This document shows positions 39,146 to 46,877 of a stretch of DNA of 64,000 nt, in pieces (position 1 is the first letter of the stretch; each line of letters starts with the position of its first letter). Location of the stretch: positions 124,001-188,000 of the forward strand of contig CAVQWR010000006.1 of assembly GCA_963717695.1 (NCBI GenBank), in the 5' to 3' direction. A program made the translations under genes and the position numbers. The notes under the pieces are model-generated. The model made no database searches. It saw only the letters and a program-made list of their open reading frames with translations, and had not been told where the DNA came from. The stretch is from CAIWHR01 sp963717695 (GTDB lineage Bacteria; Pseudomonadota; Gammaproteobacteria; Burkholderiales; Casimicrobiaceae).

Positions 39146-39218
39146 GCCCCGGTAGCTCAGTGGATAGAGCAGTCCCCTCCTAAGGGACAGGTCACACGTT
39201 CGATTCGTGTTCGGGGCG
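39146..39218 (+). tRNA. tRNA-Arg (CCT)
   Basis: Acceptor GCCCCGG/TCGGGGC, D arm GCTCAGTGGATAGAGC, anticodon stem GTCCC/GGGAC with loop CTCCTAA (anticodon CCT), T loop TTCGATT, discriminator G. CCA is not encoded. 73 bases. Confidence 0.93.
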
Positions 39219-39247
39219 CCCGCGCGCGGTGCGACATTCGGATGCCG

Positions 39248-39877
39248 CTAGATCCGCACCGCGGGATTCAGCGTGTAAAGCCCCGTGACCGCCGCCTTTG
39301 CGAGCACGTGTCCCTGCATGGCACGGCGCACGTCGGGGCCGCCGAACGTGCCCGCGACATCCAGCCGCGCCACGTCGAGCGCGAACAGCGTGAAAGTGTA
39401 GTGATGGACGATTGCGTCGTTCCATGGCGGACAGGGCCCGTCGTAGCCGTAATAGTTGCCGGCCATTTCCTTGTCGCCCGCGAACCAGCCCGTGTAATCG
39501 TTAATGCCCTGCCGCGCGCCGCGCGGCGCCATCGGCCCCGGCTTTCCCCGCGCGGTGACGCCGTTCGAGAACTCCCCGCGCGCAATCGCGGCCTCATCGG
39601 GAGGCAGATCGATCAGCAGCCAGTGGAAGAAGTCGACCCGCGGCAGCGTCGCGGGGACGACGCGACCTTCCTGGTTGACGTCGTCGCCGCGCGACGGCAC
39701 GTCCGGATCGTGACAAATGAGCGACAGCGACCGTGCGCCCTGGGGGATGCCCGACCATACGAAATCCGGATTGCGGTTGCCGGACATCCGCACGTGCTGC
39801 GCGGGATCGATCGCACAGAATGCGAATTCGGACGGAATCGCGCCGCCGTCGCGGAATGCAGTCGTCGTGAGCTTCAC
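39248..39877 (-). CDS. YbhB/YbcL family phosphatidylethanolamine-binding-like protein
   Basis: Raf-kinase-inhibitor-like fold, 209 residues. The start at GTG 39877 overlaps the GST stop (GTGA). Motifs: NPDFVWSGIPQGARSLSLIC HDPDVP (ligand pocket Asp-Pro-Asp), VDFFHWLLIDLP, and YGYDGPCPPWNDAIVHHYTF, which matches the GPCPP-H-Y signature. No signal peptide, so probably cytoplasmic. Function in bacteria is poorly defined. It is downstream of the GST gene on the same strand. Confidence 0.9.
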   Translation of the reverse strand: MKLTTTAFRDGGAIPSEFAFCAIDPAQHVRMSGNRNPDFVWSGIPQGARSLSLICHDPDVPSRGDDVNQEGRVVPATLPRVDFFHWLLIDLPPDEAAIARGEFSNGVTARGKPGPMAPRGARQGINDYTGWFAGDKEMAGNYYGYDGPCPPWNDAIVHHYTFTLFALDVARLDVAGTFGGPDVRRAMQGHVLAKAAVTGLYTLNPAVRI

Positions 39878-40524
39878 TTTTGCTTCCAGTGCGGGGGAAT
39901 CGTCTTGTCGAGGTAGGGCAATGCCTCGATGCGTGCCTTCCACGCGCGCAGCTCAGGCGTCAGCATCGCGTCCGCGCCGAGGTCAGGAAGCTTCGTCTCG
40001 CAGCGGTTCATGAACGCGACCAGCGGATAAAACGCGTAGTCGGCCGCCGACAGCGGACCGGCGAGAAACTCGCCGCGCATCGACTTCGTAAACATCGCGT
40101 ATTCGGCCATCAGCGCGTTACGGCCGTCGGCGAGTTTCTGCGCGTCGCGCTCCTCGGGCTTCGCATAGAACGCCTGCCGAATGATGAGATCTATCGGCTC
40201 GTCGAGATAGTTGTCGACCTCGAGAATCAGGCGTCGCACGAGTGCCCTCGCCTTCGCGTCGCCGGGAAAGAGCCGCGCGCCGGAAGCGGGGTACGCCTCG
40301 TCGAGGTATTCGACGATCGCGTTCGACTCGTACAGCACGAACTCGCCGTCGACCAATACCGGCACCTGGTGCCGCGGGTTGAGTGCCAGGAACTCGGGCT
40401 TGCGCGTGTCGCCAGCCGCGAAGGACAGCACTTTCAGTTCATAGGCGAGCGCCTTGTGCTCGAGCGCGAGCTGCGCGCGCCAGGCGTAGGGGGACCCGGA
40501 ACCGTAGTAGAGAACGAGGCTCAT
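39874..40524 (-). CDS. Glutathione S-transferase family protein
   Basis: 216 residues, intact. N-terminal thioredoxin-like domain with SPYAWRAQLALEHKALAYEL, LNPRHQVPVLVDGEFVLYES (cis-Pro and the ES that binds the glutathione glutamyl group), and EYLDEAYP. The all-helical C-terminal domain contains FLAGPLSAADYAFYPLVAFM with the conserved Asp. Substrate unknown. Coupled to the PEBP-like gene downstream. Confidence 0.92.
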   Translation of the reverse strand: MSLVLYYGSGSPYAWRAQLALEHKALAYELKVLSFAAGDTRKPEFLALNPRHQVPVLVDGEFVLYESNAIVEYLDEAYPASGARLFPGDAKARALVRRLILEVDNYLDEPIDLIIRQAFYAKPEERDAQKLADGRNALMAEYAMFTKSMRGEFLAGPLSAADYAFYPLVAFMNRCETKLPDLGADAMLTPELRAWKARIEALPYLDKTIPPHWKQK

Positions 40525-40551
40525 GTTGTCCTTGATGTATTGAGGTTGCGC

Positions 40552-40947
40552 CTAGGGCTTTCTGCGGGAATGCTCCGGCTTTGCGGTGTCCTGCGCCGGC
40601 ATCTGACCTGCGCGAAGCGCCTCGAGCGAGGCCTTCTGCAACTCCATCGTCTTGATGCTCATCTGCATCATGCTGAGGCTCATCTGCAGCCAGCCCTCGA
40701 TGACGCGAAGCTCCCCGATCTTGCGCTCAACCTCTGCCGGATCGAGTGTGGCGAACATCGCCGCGGGATTGGGGAACGGCATCGCCCCCGCGCCCGGCAC
40801 TGCGCCCGGCGCCATGCCGGGCATGCCGAACGCGGGCATCGGCATGCCGAACGGGTTCCACATCTTCTGCATGAACTCAAGCGCGGCCTGAGGGGAGAAC
40901 GCGGACGCGTCGGTTTCCGACGGCTTCTCGGGCGCTGCTTTGCTCAT
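40552..40947 (-). CDS. phaM: PhaM-family PHA granule regulatory protein
   Basis: 131 residues. FSPQAALEFMQKMWNPFG and the helical block LDPAEVERKIGELRVIEGWL followed by LSMMQMSIKTMELQKASLEA match PhaM, the polyhydroxyalkanoate synthase activator that links granules to the nucleoid in Cupriavidus. The middle is Pro/Met/Gly-rich. The C-terminal tail is only KPEHSRRKP, much shorter than the long Lys/Pro/Ala DNA-binding tail I remember for the Cupriavidus protein, so nucleoid binding may be weaker. No phaC or phaA is in the window. Confidence 0.75.
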   Translation of the reverse strand: MSKAAPEKPSETDASAFSPQAALEFMQKMWNPFGMPMPAFGMPGMAPGAVPGAGAMPFPNPAAMFATLDPAEVERKIGELRVIEGWLQMSLSMMQMSIKTMELQKASLEALRAGQMPAQDTAKPEHSRRKP

Positions 40948-41040
40948 GGTGGACTCCCCTTGGCGGCCGACGACGGCGCGAGCATGGCGGCGCGGCGAAT
41001 CCCGTGCGACAGGCAGGCGATTGGGCTATTATCGTCGTTC

Positions 41041-42456
41041 ATGACGGACATTCGCGCAACCCTGCTGGCGCGGCTTGCCGCGGCTGTGGGCAATACGCAG
41101 GTCCTCACCGATCCCGGCGACCTCGCCCCCTATCTCACCGACTGGCGCGGCCGCTACCATGGCCTTGCGCAGGCGGTGGTGCGCCCCGGCAGCACGGAGG
41201 AAGTCGCGGCCGTGGTCCGAGCCTGCGCCGATGCCGGCGCCCCGATCGTCCCGCAAGGCGGCAACACCGGCCAGTGCGGCGGCGCAACGCCCGATGCGCG
41301 CGGCACCGCGATCGTCGTCTCGCTGCAGCGAATGAATCGGGTGCGCGCGCTCGATGCCGACAACGCGACGATGACCGTGGACGCCGGGGTGCCGCTCGCG
41401 GGCGTCCAGGAAGCCGCCGCGCGCGCGGGTCTCATGTTCCCGCTGTCGCTCGCCGCGGAAGGGAGCTGCACGATCGGCGGCAACCTGTCGACCAATGCCG
41501 GGGGCACCGCGGTGTTGCGCTACGGCAACACCCGCGAGCTCACGCTCGGCATCGAAGCGGTGCTGGCCGACGGCCGCGTGTGGAACGGACTGCGCGGGCT
41601 GCGCAAGGACAACACCGGCTACGACCTTAAGCAGCTCTTCATCGGTGCGGAAGGCACGCTCGGCATCATCACCGCGGCGGTGCTGAAACTCTTTCCGGCG
41701 GTGCGGTCACAGGCGACAGCGCTCGTCGCCGTCGACGACGTGGCCGCCGCGGTGCGGCTGCTGCGTGCGCTGCGGGGCGCGCTCGGCGATCGACTCGTCG
41801 GCTTCGAGCTTATGTCCGCGTATTCCCTCGCGCTGTCGCGCAAGCACCATCCGACGCTGCCCGATCCGCTGCCGGGTCACCCCTGGTACGTGCTCGTCCA
41901 GGTCGACGACAGCCGCGCCGACGCACCGGTCGAGGCCGACGTCGAGGCGGCGCTCGCCCCGCTCATCGAGAGCGGCGGCGTGCGCGACGCCATCCTCGCC
42001 CGCTCCGGCACGCAGGCACGCGCACTCTGGGCGCTGCGCGAAGGCATCGCCGAGGCGCAGCGGCGCGAGGGGCCCAACATCAAGCACGACATTTCGGTGC
42101 CGGTATCGGCGATTCCGCGCTTTCTCGAGGCGTCGTCGACGGCGCTCGCCGCGGCGCTCCCGGGTTTGCGTTTCGTGACGTTCGGGCACCTCGGGGACGG
42201 CAATCTCCACTACAATCTCGCGGCGCCCGAGGGCGTCGACGCCGAGGCGTTCATGGCGAATGCGCCGCAGGCGTCGCGCATCGTGCACGACCTGGTCGCG
42301 GCCGCCGGGGGCAGCATCAGTGCCGAGCACGGCATCGGGCAGTACAAGCGCGGCGAACTCGTCCGCTACAAGAGCCCCGTGGAAATCGACATGATGCGAA
42401 CGATCAAGGCCGCGCTCGACCCCGCGGGCATCTTCAATCCGGGCAAGGTGCTCTGA
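41041..42456 (+). CDS. FAD-linked oxidase, D-2-hydroxyacid dehydrogenase type (GlcD/D2HGDH-like)
   Basis: 471 residues, intact. The VAO/PCMH FAD domain holds VRPGSTEEVAAVVRACADAG and GAPIVPQGGNTGQCGGATPD. EGSCTIGGNLSTNAGGTAVL is the pyrophosphate-binding part. The C-terminal domain has FGHLGDGNLHYNLAAPEG (metal-binding His pair) and GSISAEHGIGQYKRGELVRY. It oxidises a D-2-hydroxy acid and passes electrons to the respiratory chain or a flavoprotein; the exact substrate (2-hydroxyglutarate, lactate, glycolate) cannot be read from sequence. Confidence 0.92.
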   Translation: MTDIRATLLARLAAAVGNTQVLTDPGDLAPYLTDWRGRYHGLAQAVVRPGSTEEVAAVVRACADAGAPIVPQGGNTGQCGGATPDARGTAIVVSLQRMNRVRALDADNATMTVDAGVPLAGVQEAAARAGLMFPLSLAAEGSCTIGGNLSTNAGGTAVLRYGNTRELTLGIEAVLADGRVWNGLRGLRKDNTGYDLKQLFIGAEGTLGIITAAVLKLFPAVRSQATALVAVDDVAAAVRLLRALRGALGDRLVGFELMSAYSLALSRKHHPTLPDPLPGHPWYVLVQVDDSRADAPVEADVEAALAPLIESGGVRDAILARSGTQARALWALREGIAEAQRREGPNIKHDISVPVSAIPRFLEASSTALAAALPGLRFVTFGHLGDGNLHYNLAAPEGVDAEAFMANAPQASRIVHDLVAAAGGSISAEHGIGQYKRGELVRYKSPVEIDMMRTIKAALDPAGIFNPGKVL

Positions 42457-42464
42457 CAGGCGGG

Positions 42465-42704
42465 ATGGGACCGATGGGCAAAGTGATCTTCTGGATCGTC
42501 ATCATTTTCGCGCTGCTGCTCGTCGCGCGGGTCGCCAACGTCGCCGCCGCGAAGCGCCGGGACGGCGCCGGAAAGTCGCGCGTTCCGCCGGCGAGCCCCA
42601 TGGTGCGCTGCATGCGCTGCGGCGTGTTCCTGCCAAGCGCGGACGCGAAGCCGGTTGCAGGCGGTCACGTCTGCAGCGATCCCGCCTGCGCCGAGCGCCG
42701 TTGA
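42465..42704 (+). CDS. Small PP0621-family membrane protein with a Cys pair
   Basis: 79 residues (or 76 from ATG 42474). One N-terminal membrane helix (VIFWIVIIFALLLVARVANV), a basic linker, then MVRCMRCGVFLPSADA and GHVCSDPACAERR, two CxxC-like pairs that could bind zinc. It lies just upstream of pilS, a neighbourhood that recurs for this family. Function unknown. Confidence 0.8.
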   Translation: MGPMGKVIFWIVIIFALLLVARVANVAAAKRRDGAGKSRVPPASPMVRCMRCGVFLPSADAKPVAGGHVCSDPACAERR

Positions 42705-42737
42705 CGGCACCCCACGAGTGCTGCGATAACGGACTCC

Positions 42738-44369
42738 ATGCAACCCCGCCCCGCCATTCCGCCGTTCGAGCCGCCTCTGCCGATGACGGCCGGCGGCTCG
42801 AGCCGGCGCATTCTGTGGATCGTCAGCGTCTATCGAGCAGTTTGCGCGACGGCGCTCGTCGGCATCGCGCTCCTCGCCGACATTTCGTCGTTCGGGGTCC
42901 CCGCGAGCGGAATGTTCACGACCTGCGCGTTCGTCTATTTCGCGTTCGCACTGCTTGCCTTCTGGTGGGTGCAGCGCGAGGAGCAGCCCGCGCCCCTCTC
43001 CGCGCTGACTTCGACGCTGCTGGTCGGCGACGTCGTCTGCATCGGCGCCATCATGATGTCGAGCGGCTCGGTGGGCGCCGCGCTGCCGATCCTGCTGTTT
43101 CCGCAGCTGGCGGCGAGCGGCTGGCTGCTGCGCACGCGCATCGCGTTCTTCCACGCGGCGCTCGCCACGGTGATCCTCCTCGGGCTCGACCTGTGGCGCC
43201 TGATGGAGGGCCACATCAACAGCGGCGCGCAGCCGTTCCAGACCGGTCTCATCGGCTTCGGCTTTTTCGCGACGGTCGGCGTGACCGTCGCGCTCGGCTC
43301 GTACACGAAGGCGTCCGAGGATCTGGCCGCGCAGCGCGGCATCGACGTCGCCAACCTCGAGCAGGTGAACCGCCTCATCATCCAGGACATGCAGGACGGC
43401 GTCCTGGTCGTCGACCTCAATGGCGTCGTGCGCGGCCACAACGCGCAGGTGACGCGTCTCCTCGGCGGATTCGGCCGGATGCGCGGCGGCATGCGCCTCG
43501 CCGAGTTCAGCTCGGTGCTGCACGACTACTGGCGCCGCTGGCAGGAGGACTATTCGGAGACGCTGCCGCCGTTCAAGGTCGAGGCGACGCAGCGGCTCCT
43601 TCGGGTTAGGCTCGTCCGCATCGGCTCGGGGCTGAACGGCGGCACGCTGATCTACCTCGAGGATCTCGGCCGCGCGCAGACCGAGGCGCAGCAAATGAAG
43701 CTCGCGGCCATGGGCCGGCTCACCGCGTCGATCGCGCACGAGGTGCGCAATCCGCTGTCGGCGATCAACCAGGCGGCGCAGCTTCTCGAGGAGGACGGCG
43801 CCGTCGCGCCGGAGGGCCAGCGGATGCTCAACATGATCCGCAACAACGCGAAGCGGATCGACCGCATCGTCGGCGAGGTGCTGCAGCTCAACCGGCGCGA
43901 CCGGCAGCAGCCGGAGGTCATCATGCTGGGCGACTTCCTGCACGCGCTGATCGACGAGATCGTGCAGGCGGAGAACATTCCGGCCGGCGGCGTGATGATG
44001 ATCCTGCCCCCCGACCTGATGGTGATCTTCGACCGCGGCCACTTGAACCAGATCATCTGGAATCTGGTGCGCAACGCGTGGCAGCACTGCCAGAAGAAGG
44101 AAGCGAGCATCCGGATCATGGCGCGCCCCGGATACATGGGCGACGCCGTCATCTGCGAGCTGAACGACGACGGACCGGGCATCCCCGCGGAGCTTCGCGG
44201 CCAGATCTTCGAGCCGTTCTTCACGACGCGCCCCGGCGGCACCGGGCTCGGGCTCTACATCGCGCGGGAGCTGGCCGACGCGAACGGCGCGGCGCTCGAG
44301 CTCCTGCCCAAGGGACCCGGCGCGCATTTCCGAATGACGATGAAACGCGCGGTCAATCCCGCGGCATGA
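42738..44369 (+). CDS. pilS: Type IV pilus sensor histidine kinase PilS
   Basis: 543 residues, intact. Six membrane segments between about residues 25 and 195 (for example ALTSTLLVGDVVCIGAIMMS), a PAS-like linker (IIQDMQDGVLVVDLNGVVRG), HisKA with SIAHEVRNPLSAINQAAQLL, and HATPase with IIWNLVRNAWQHC (N box), DDGPGIPAEL (G1) and GGTGLGLYIARELAD (G2). It phosphorylates PilR, encoded 13 bases downstream. In other bacteria the pair senses pilin levels in the membrane. Confidence 0.95.
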   Translation: MQPRPAIPPFEPPLPMTAGGSSRRILWIVSVYRAVCATALVGIALLADISSFGVPASGMFTTCAFVYFAFALLAFWWVQREEQPAPLSALTSTLLVGDVVCIGAIMMSSGSVGAALPILLFPQLAASGWLLRTRIAFFHAALATVILLGLDLWRLMEGHINSGAQPFQTGLIGFGFFATVGVTVALGSYTKASEDLAAQRGIDVANLEQVNRLIIQDMQDGVLVVDLNGVVRGHNAQVTRLLGGFGRMRGGMRLAEFSSVLHDYWRRWQEDYSETLPPFKVEATQRLLRVRLVRIGSGLNGGTLIYLEDLGRAQTEAQQMKLAAMGRLTASIAHEVRNPLSAINQAAQLLEEDGAVAPEGQRMLNMIRNNAKRIDRIVGEVLQLNRRDRQQPEVIMLGDFLHALIDEIVQAENIPAGGVMMILPPDLMVIFDRGHLNQIIWNLVRNAWQHCQKKEASIRIMARPGYMGDAVICELNDDGPGIPAELRGQIFEPFFTTRPGGTGLGLYIARELADANGAALELLPKGPGAHFRMTMKRAVNPAA

Positions 44370-44382
44370 AGACGAGGTGAGC

Positions 44383-45720
44383 ATGTCCCGCAAATCCCGT
44401 GGCCAACCCAAGGTGCTCGTCATCGACGACGAGCCGGACCTTCTCGAGCTGCTCGAGCTCACGCTGTCGCGCATGGGGCTCGACACGACGCGCGCCGAAT
44501 CGGTCTCCGAGGCGATCGCGCTTCTCGACAAGGAAGCCTTCGATCTCTGCCTCACCGACATGCGGCTGCCGGACGGCGAAGGGCTGCGCGTCGTCGAGCA
44601 CATAAATCAAAAGGGCCTGGACGTCCCGGTCGCCGTGATCACCGCGTACGGCAGCGCCGAGAACGCCGTCGCGGCGCTCAAGGCCGGCGCGTTCGACTAC
44701 CTCGCGAAGCCGGTCGCGCTGGAGCAGCTGCGCGCGCTGGTGAAGCAGGCGCTCAAGGTGCCGGAGAAGGCGCAGCCGGCGTCGAGCTACAAGCTGCTCG
44801 GCGAATCGCCGGCGATGATGCAGGTGCGCGGGCTGATCGACCGCCTCTCCAAGAGCCAGGCGCCGGTGTTCATCAACGGCGAGTCGGGCAGCGGCAAGGA
44901 GCTTGCGGCGCGCATGATCCATTCGCAGGGCCCGCGCGGCGAGCAGCCGTTCATCGCGGTCAACTGCGGCGCGATCCCCGAGAACCTGATGGAAAGCGAG
45001 TTCTTCGGCTACAAGAAGGGCGCGTTCACCGGGGCCGACGCCGACCGCGACGGCTTTTTCCAGGCAGCCAACGGCGGCACGCTGTTCCTAGACGAGGTCG
45101 CGGACCTGCCGCTCGCGATGCAGGTGAAGCTGCTTCGCGCGATCCAGGAAAAGAAGGTGCGCAAGGTCGGCGCGACGCAGGAGGAGCCGGTCGACGTCCG
45201 CCTCATCAGCGCGACGCACAAGAAGCTCGCTGCGCTCGTGGAGTCAGGCGATTTCCGTCAGGACCTCTATTACCGGCTGCACGTGATCGAACTTGCGATG
45301 CCGAGCCTGCGCGAAATGCGCGAGGACATTCCGCTGATCGCGCACGCGATCCTCAACAAGCTGTCGCGCGGCGTCGTGGCCAAGCTCGACGCCGAATCGG
45401 TCGAGGCCCTGGAGCGCTATCCGTTTCCCGGCAACGTCCGAGAGCTCGAGAACATCCTCGAGCGCGGACTTTCGCTTGCGGCCGACCCGCAGCGGATCAC
45501 CGCCGAGGACCTGCACCTGACGCCGATCGCCGAGGAATCCGATTTCGCGGTCAGCGCCGGCGACAAGTGGCCGCTGCAGGATTACCTCGATCGCGTCGAG
45601 CGCGCGGCGATCAACGAGGCGCTGGAGAAGACCCGTTTCAATCGCACCGCCGCGGCAAAGCTCCTCGGCATCACCTTTCGCGCAATGCGCTACCGGATGG
45701 AGCGGCTGGGCATCAAGTAG
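44383..45720 (+). CDS. pilR: Sigma-54-dependent response regulator PilR
   Basis: 445 residues. I use ATG 44383 (GAGG 6 bases upstream) rather than GTG 44377. Receiver with LCLTDMRLPDGEGL (phospho-Asp) and FDYLAKPVALEQL. AAA+ domain: INGESGSGKELAARMIHSQG (Walker A), KKGAFTGADADRDGFFQAAN (sigma-54 contact GAFTGA), GGTLFLDEVADLPLAMQVKL (Walker B). The Fis-type helix-turn-helix is RTAAAKLLGITFRAMRYRME. It activates pilA in other bacteria; here it could in principle also act on sigma-54 sites such as those at the PEP-CTERM genes, which is untested. Confidence 0.96.
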   Translation: MSRKSRGQPKVLVIDDEPDLLELLELTLSRMGLDTTRAESVSEAIALLDKEAFDLCLTDMRLPDGEGLRVVEHINQKGLDVPVAVITAYGSAENAVAALKAGAFDYLAKPVALEQLRALVKQALKVPEKAQPASSYKLLGESPAMMQVRGLIDRLSKSQAPVFINGESGSGKELAARMIHSQGPRGEQPFIAVNCGAIPENLMESEFFGYKKGAFTGADADRDGFFQAANGGTLFLDEVADLPLAMQVKLLRAIQEKKVRKVGATQEEPVDVRLISATHKKLAALVESGDFRQDLYYRLHVIELAMPSLREMREDIPLIAHAILNKLSRGVVAKLDAESVEALERYPFPGNVRELENILERGLSLAADPQRITAEDLHLTPIAEESDFAVSAGDKWPLQDYLDRVERAAINEALEKTRFNRTAAAKLLGITFRAMRYRMERLGIK

Positions 45721-45803
45721 CTGGTTCGATTCTCCGGCGAATCGTAGGAAGCGCCAACCTCGGGCGTGAAGCAATCGCGCGATTGGCACGGCTGCAAAAG
45801 TGC

Positions 45804-45833
45804 GAAGCCGCCGGAGGAACCTCCGGCGGCTTC
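45804..45833. terminator. Bidirectional terminator between pilR and a PEP-CTERM gene
   Basis: GAAGCCGCCGGAGG/CCTCCGGCGGCTTC, 14 pairs around two bases, in the gap between the convergent genes. The plus side is followed by TCTTCC. Confidence 0.85.
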
Positions 45834-45868
45834 TCTTCCAAAGATGCGACGCGTACGCCTCTGCTGCG

Positions 45869-46594
45869 CTACGCGCGCTTCTGACGCCGGCGCAGGAATC
45901 CGGCGGCCAGCAGGCCCGCGCCAAACAGCAATGCGCTGGACGGCTCGGGAGCGCTGCCTCCGCGATCCGGGTTCGAGCCGATCAGGTTCCAGTTGATCGA
46001 TTCGTTGCCGTCGGATGAGCAACACACGAAGTCATACCCGAACGTGTCGAGAATGTGCCCGGTGTCGGTGCCCGACATCGACGTTGCGAGCTCGACGATG
46101 TCGAACGACACCTTCGGCACGTTTGCGGCGCATGCCGCAATTTGCGCGGCGCTCAGCGCACCCGGGTTCGTGCACCCGCCGAGGGGATGGGTGGCGTCGA
46201 TGCCGATGCCACCCGGCAGGTAGCCGGGGTCGCTGGTATCGAAATCGTACGCGAACAGTTGGGTGAAGATCCCTTTCTGGCCCGCGCCGATCACCAGGTC
46301 AGTCCAAATGGTGTACGTTCCTCCGAACACCGTTACTGTCATGTTGTGAATCGTGATCGCACTTCCGGTGTTGTTGTCGATGCGGACGGCACCCGCATCG
46401 AAGCCACCGGCCTGCGAGGCGGCGCTCTCGGACACCACGCCTGCGTCACCGATCCAGGGACCCGGGAAGAATCCGCTCGGCCGCAGGCTGTCCGCGTACC
46501 CGACAAAGATGTCTATTGAATCAGCGATTGCGGGCGGTGCGCCCAGCAATGCCCCGACGAACAGTGCACCCGCGAATTTCGCTAACTTCACCAT
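45869..46594 (-). CDS. PEP-CTERM sorting domain protein (second)
   Basis: 241 residues, intact. The signal peptide MVKLAKFAGALFVGALLGAP ends near PAIA. The C-terminus APEPSSALLFGAGLLAAGFL then RRRQK is a PEP-CTERM tail. The body is beta-rich with ITIHNMTVTVFGGTYTIWTD and four Cys and belongs to no family I recognise. Expected substrate of exosortase A. It is unlinked to the EPS operon. A weak sigma-54-like site lies about 90 bases upstream. Confidence 0.93.
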   Translation of the reverse strand: MVKLAKFAGALFVGALLGAPPAIADSIDIFVGYADSLRPSGFFPGPWIGDAGVVSESAASQAGGFDAGAVRIDNNTGSAITIHNMTVTVFGGTYTIWTDLVIGAGQKGIFTQLFAYDFDTSDPGYLPGGIGIDATHPLGGCTNPGALSAAQIAACAANVPKVSFDIVELATSMSGTDTGHILDTFGYDFVCCSSDGNESINWNLIGSNPDRGGSAPEPSSALLFGAGLLAAGFLRRRQKRA

Positions 46595-46685
46595 GATGAC
46601 CTCCCCAGCGTCGAAGGAAACACTTTTGGGACTCTCTCAGTTCTCTCGGGGGGAAAACCGCCCACGGGATGTGTTGCGCGAGAAA

Positions 46686-46699
46686 GCATAAGTTGCGCC
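46686..46699 (-). promoter_or_regulatory. Possible sigma-54 promoter of the second PEP-CTERM gene
   Basis: Minus strand CGGCGCAACTTATGC has GG-N10-GC spacing (GG at 46699/46698, GC at 46687/46686), but the -24 block CGGCGC and -12 ATGC each deviate from TGGCAC and TTGC. It would start transcription near 46674, about 80 bases before the ATG. Confidence 0.35.
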
Positions 46700-46877
46700 G
46701 ACGTTTCGAGGACCAACAAAAACAAATAGTTGCAGGGCTTCGCCAGCCGAGATCTCAGCCAAGTGTAAGGCGACCCGACGATGACCGTATCAGCTGTGTG
46801 GCTTCGATCCGCCGGGACCGTGAATGTCGTGGCGGCAGCGAGAACCACTCGACCGCGCCCCTCTCGCCCTACGCTCC

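Noticed and set aside
29136..39218. tRNA-Pro and tRNA-Arg as matching attachment sites of one island
   Set aside because: Their 3 prime ends differ and no direct repeat or integrase is visible between them.
39880..41040. Long plus-strand open frame running into the FAD-linked oxidase
   Set aside because: It is antisense to gst and phaM, which have clear family motifs; its own translation is Arg/His/Leu-rich with none. The oxidase starts at 41041.
42366..44603. 745-codon minus-strand frame opposite pilS
   Set aside because: Shadow frame of a high-GC gene; its residues mirror the codon bias of pilS and show no domain.
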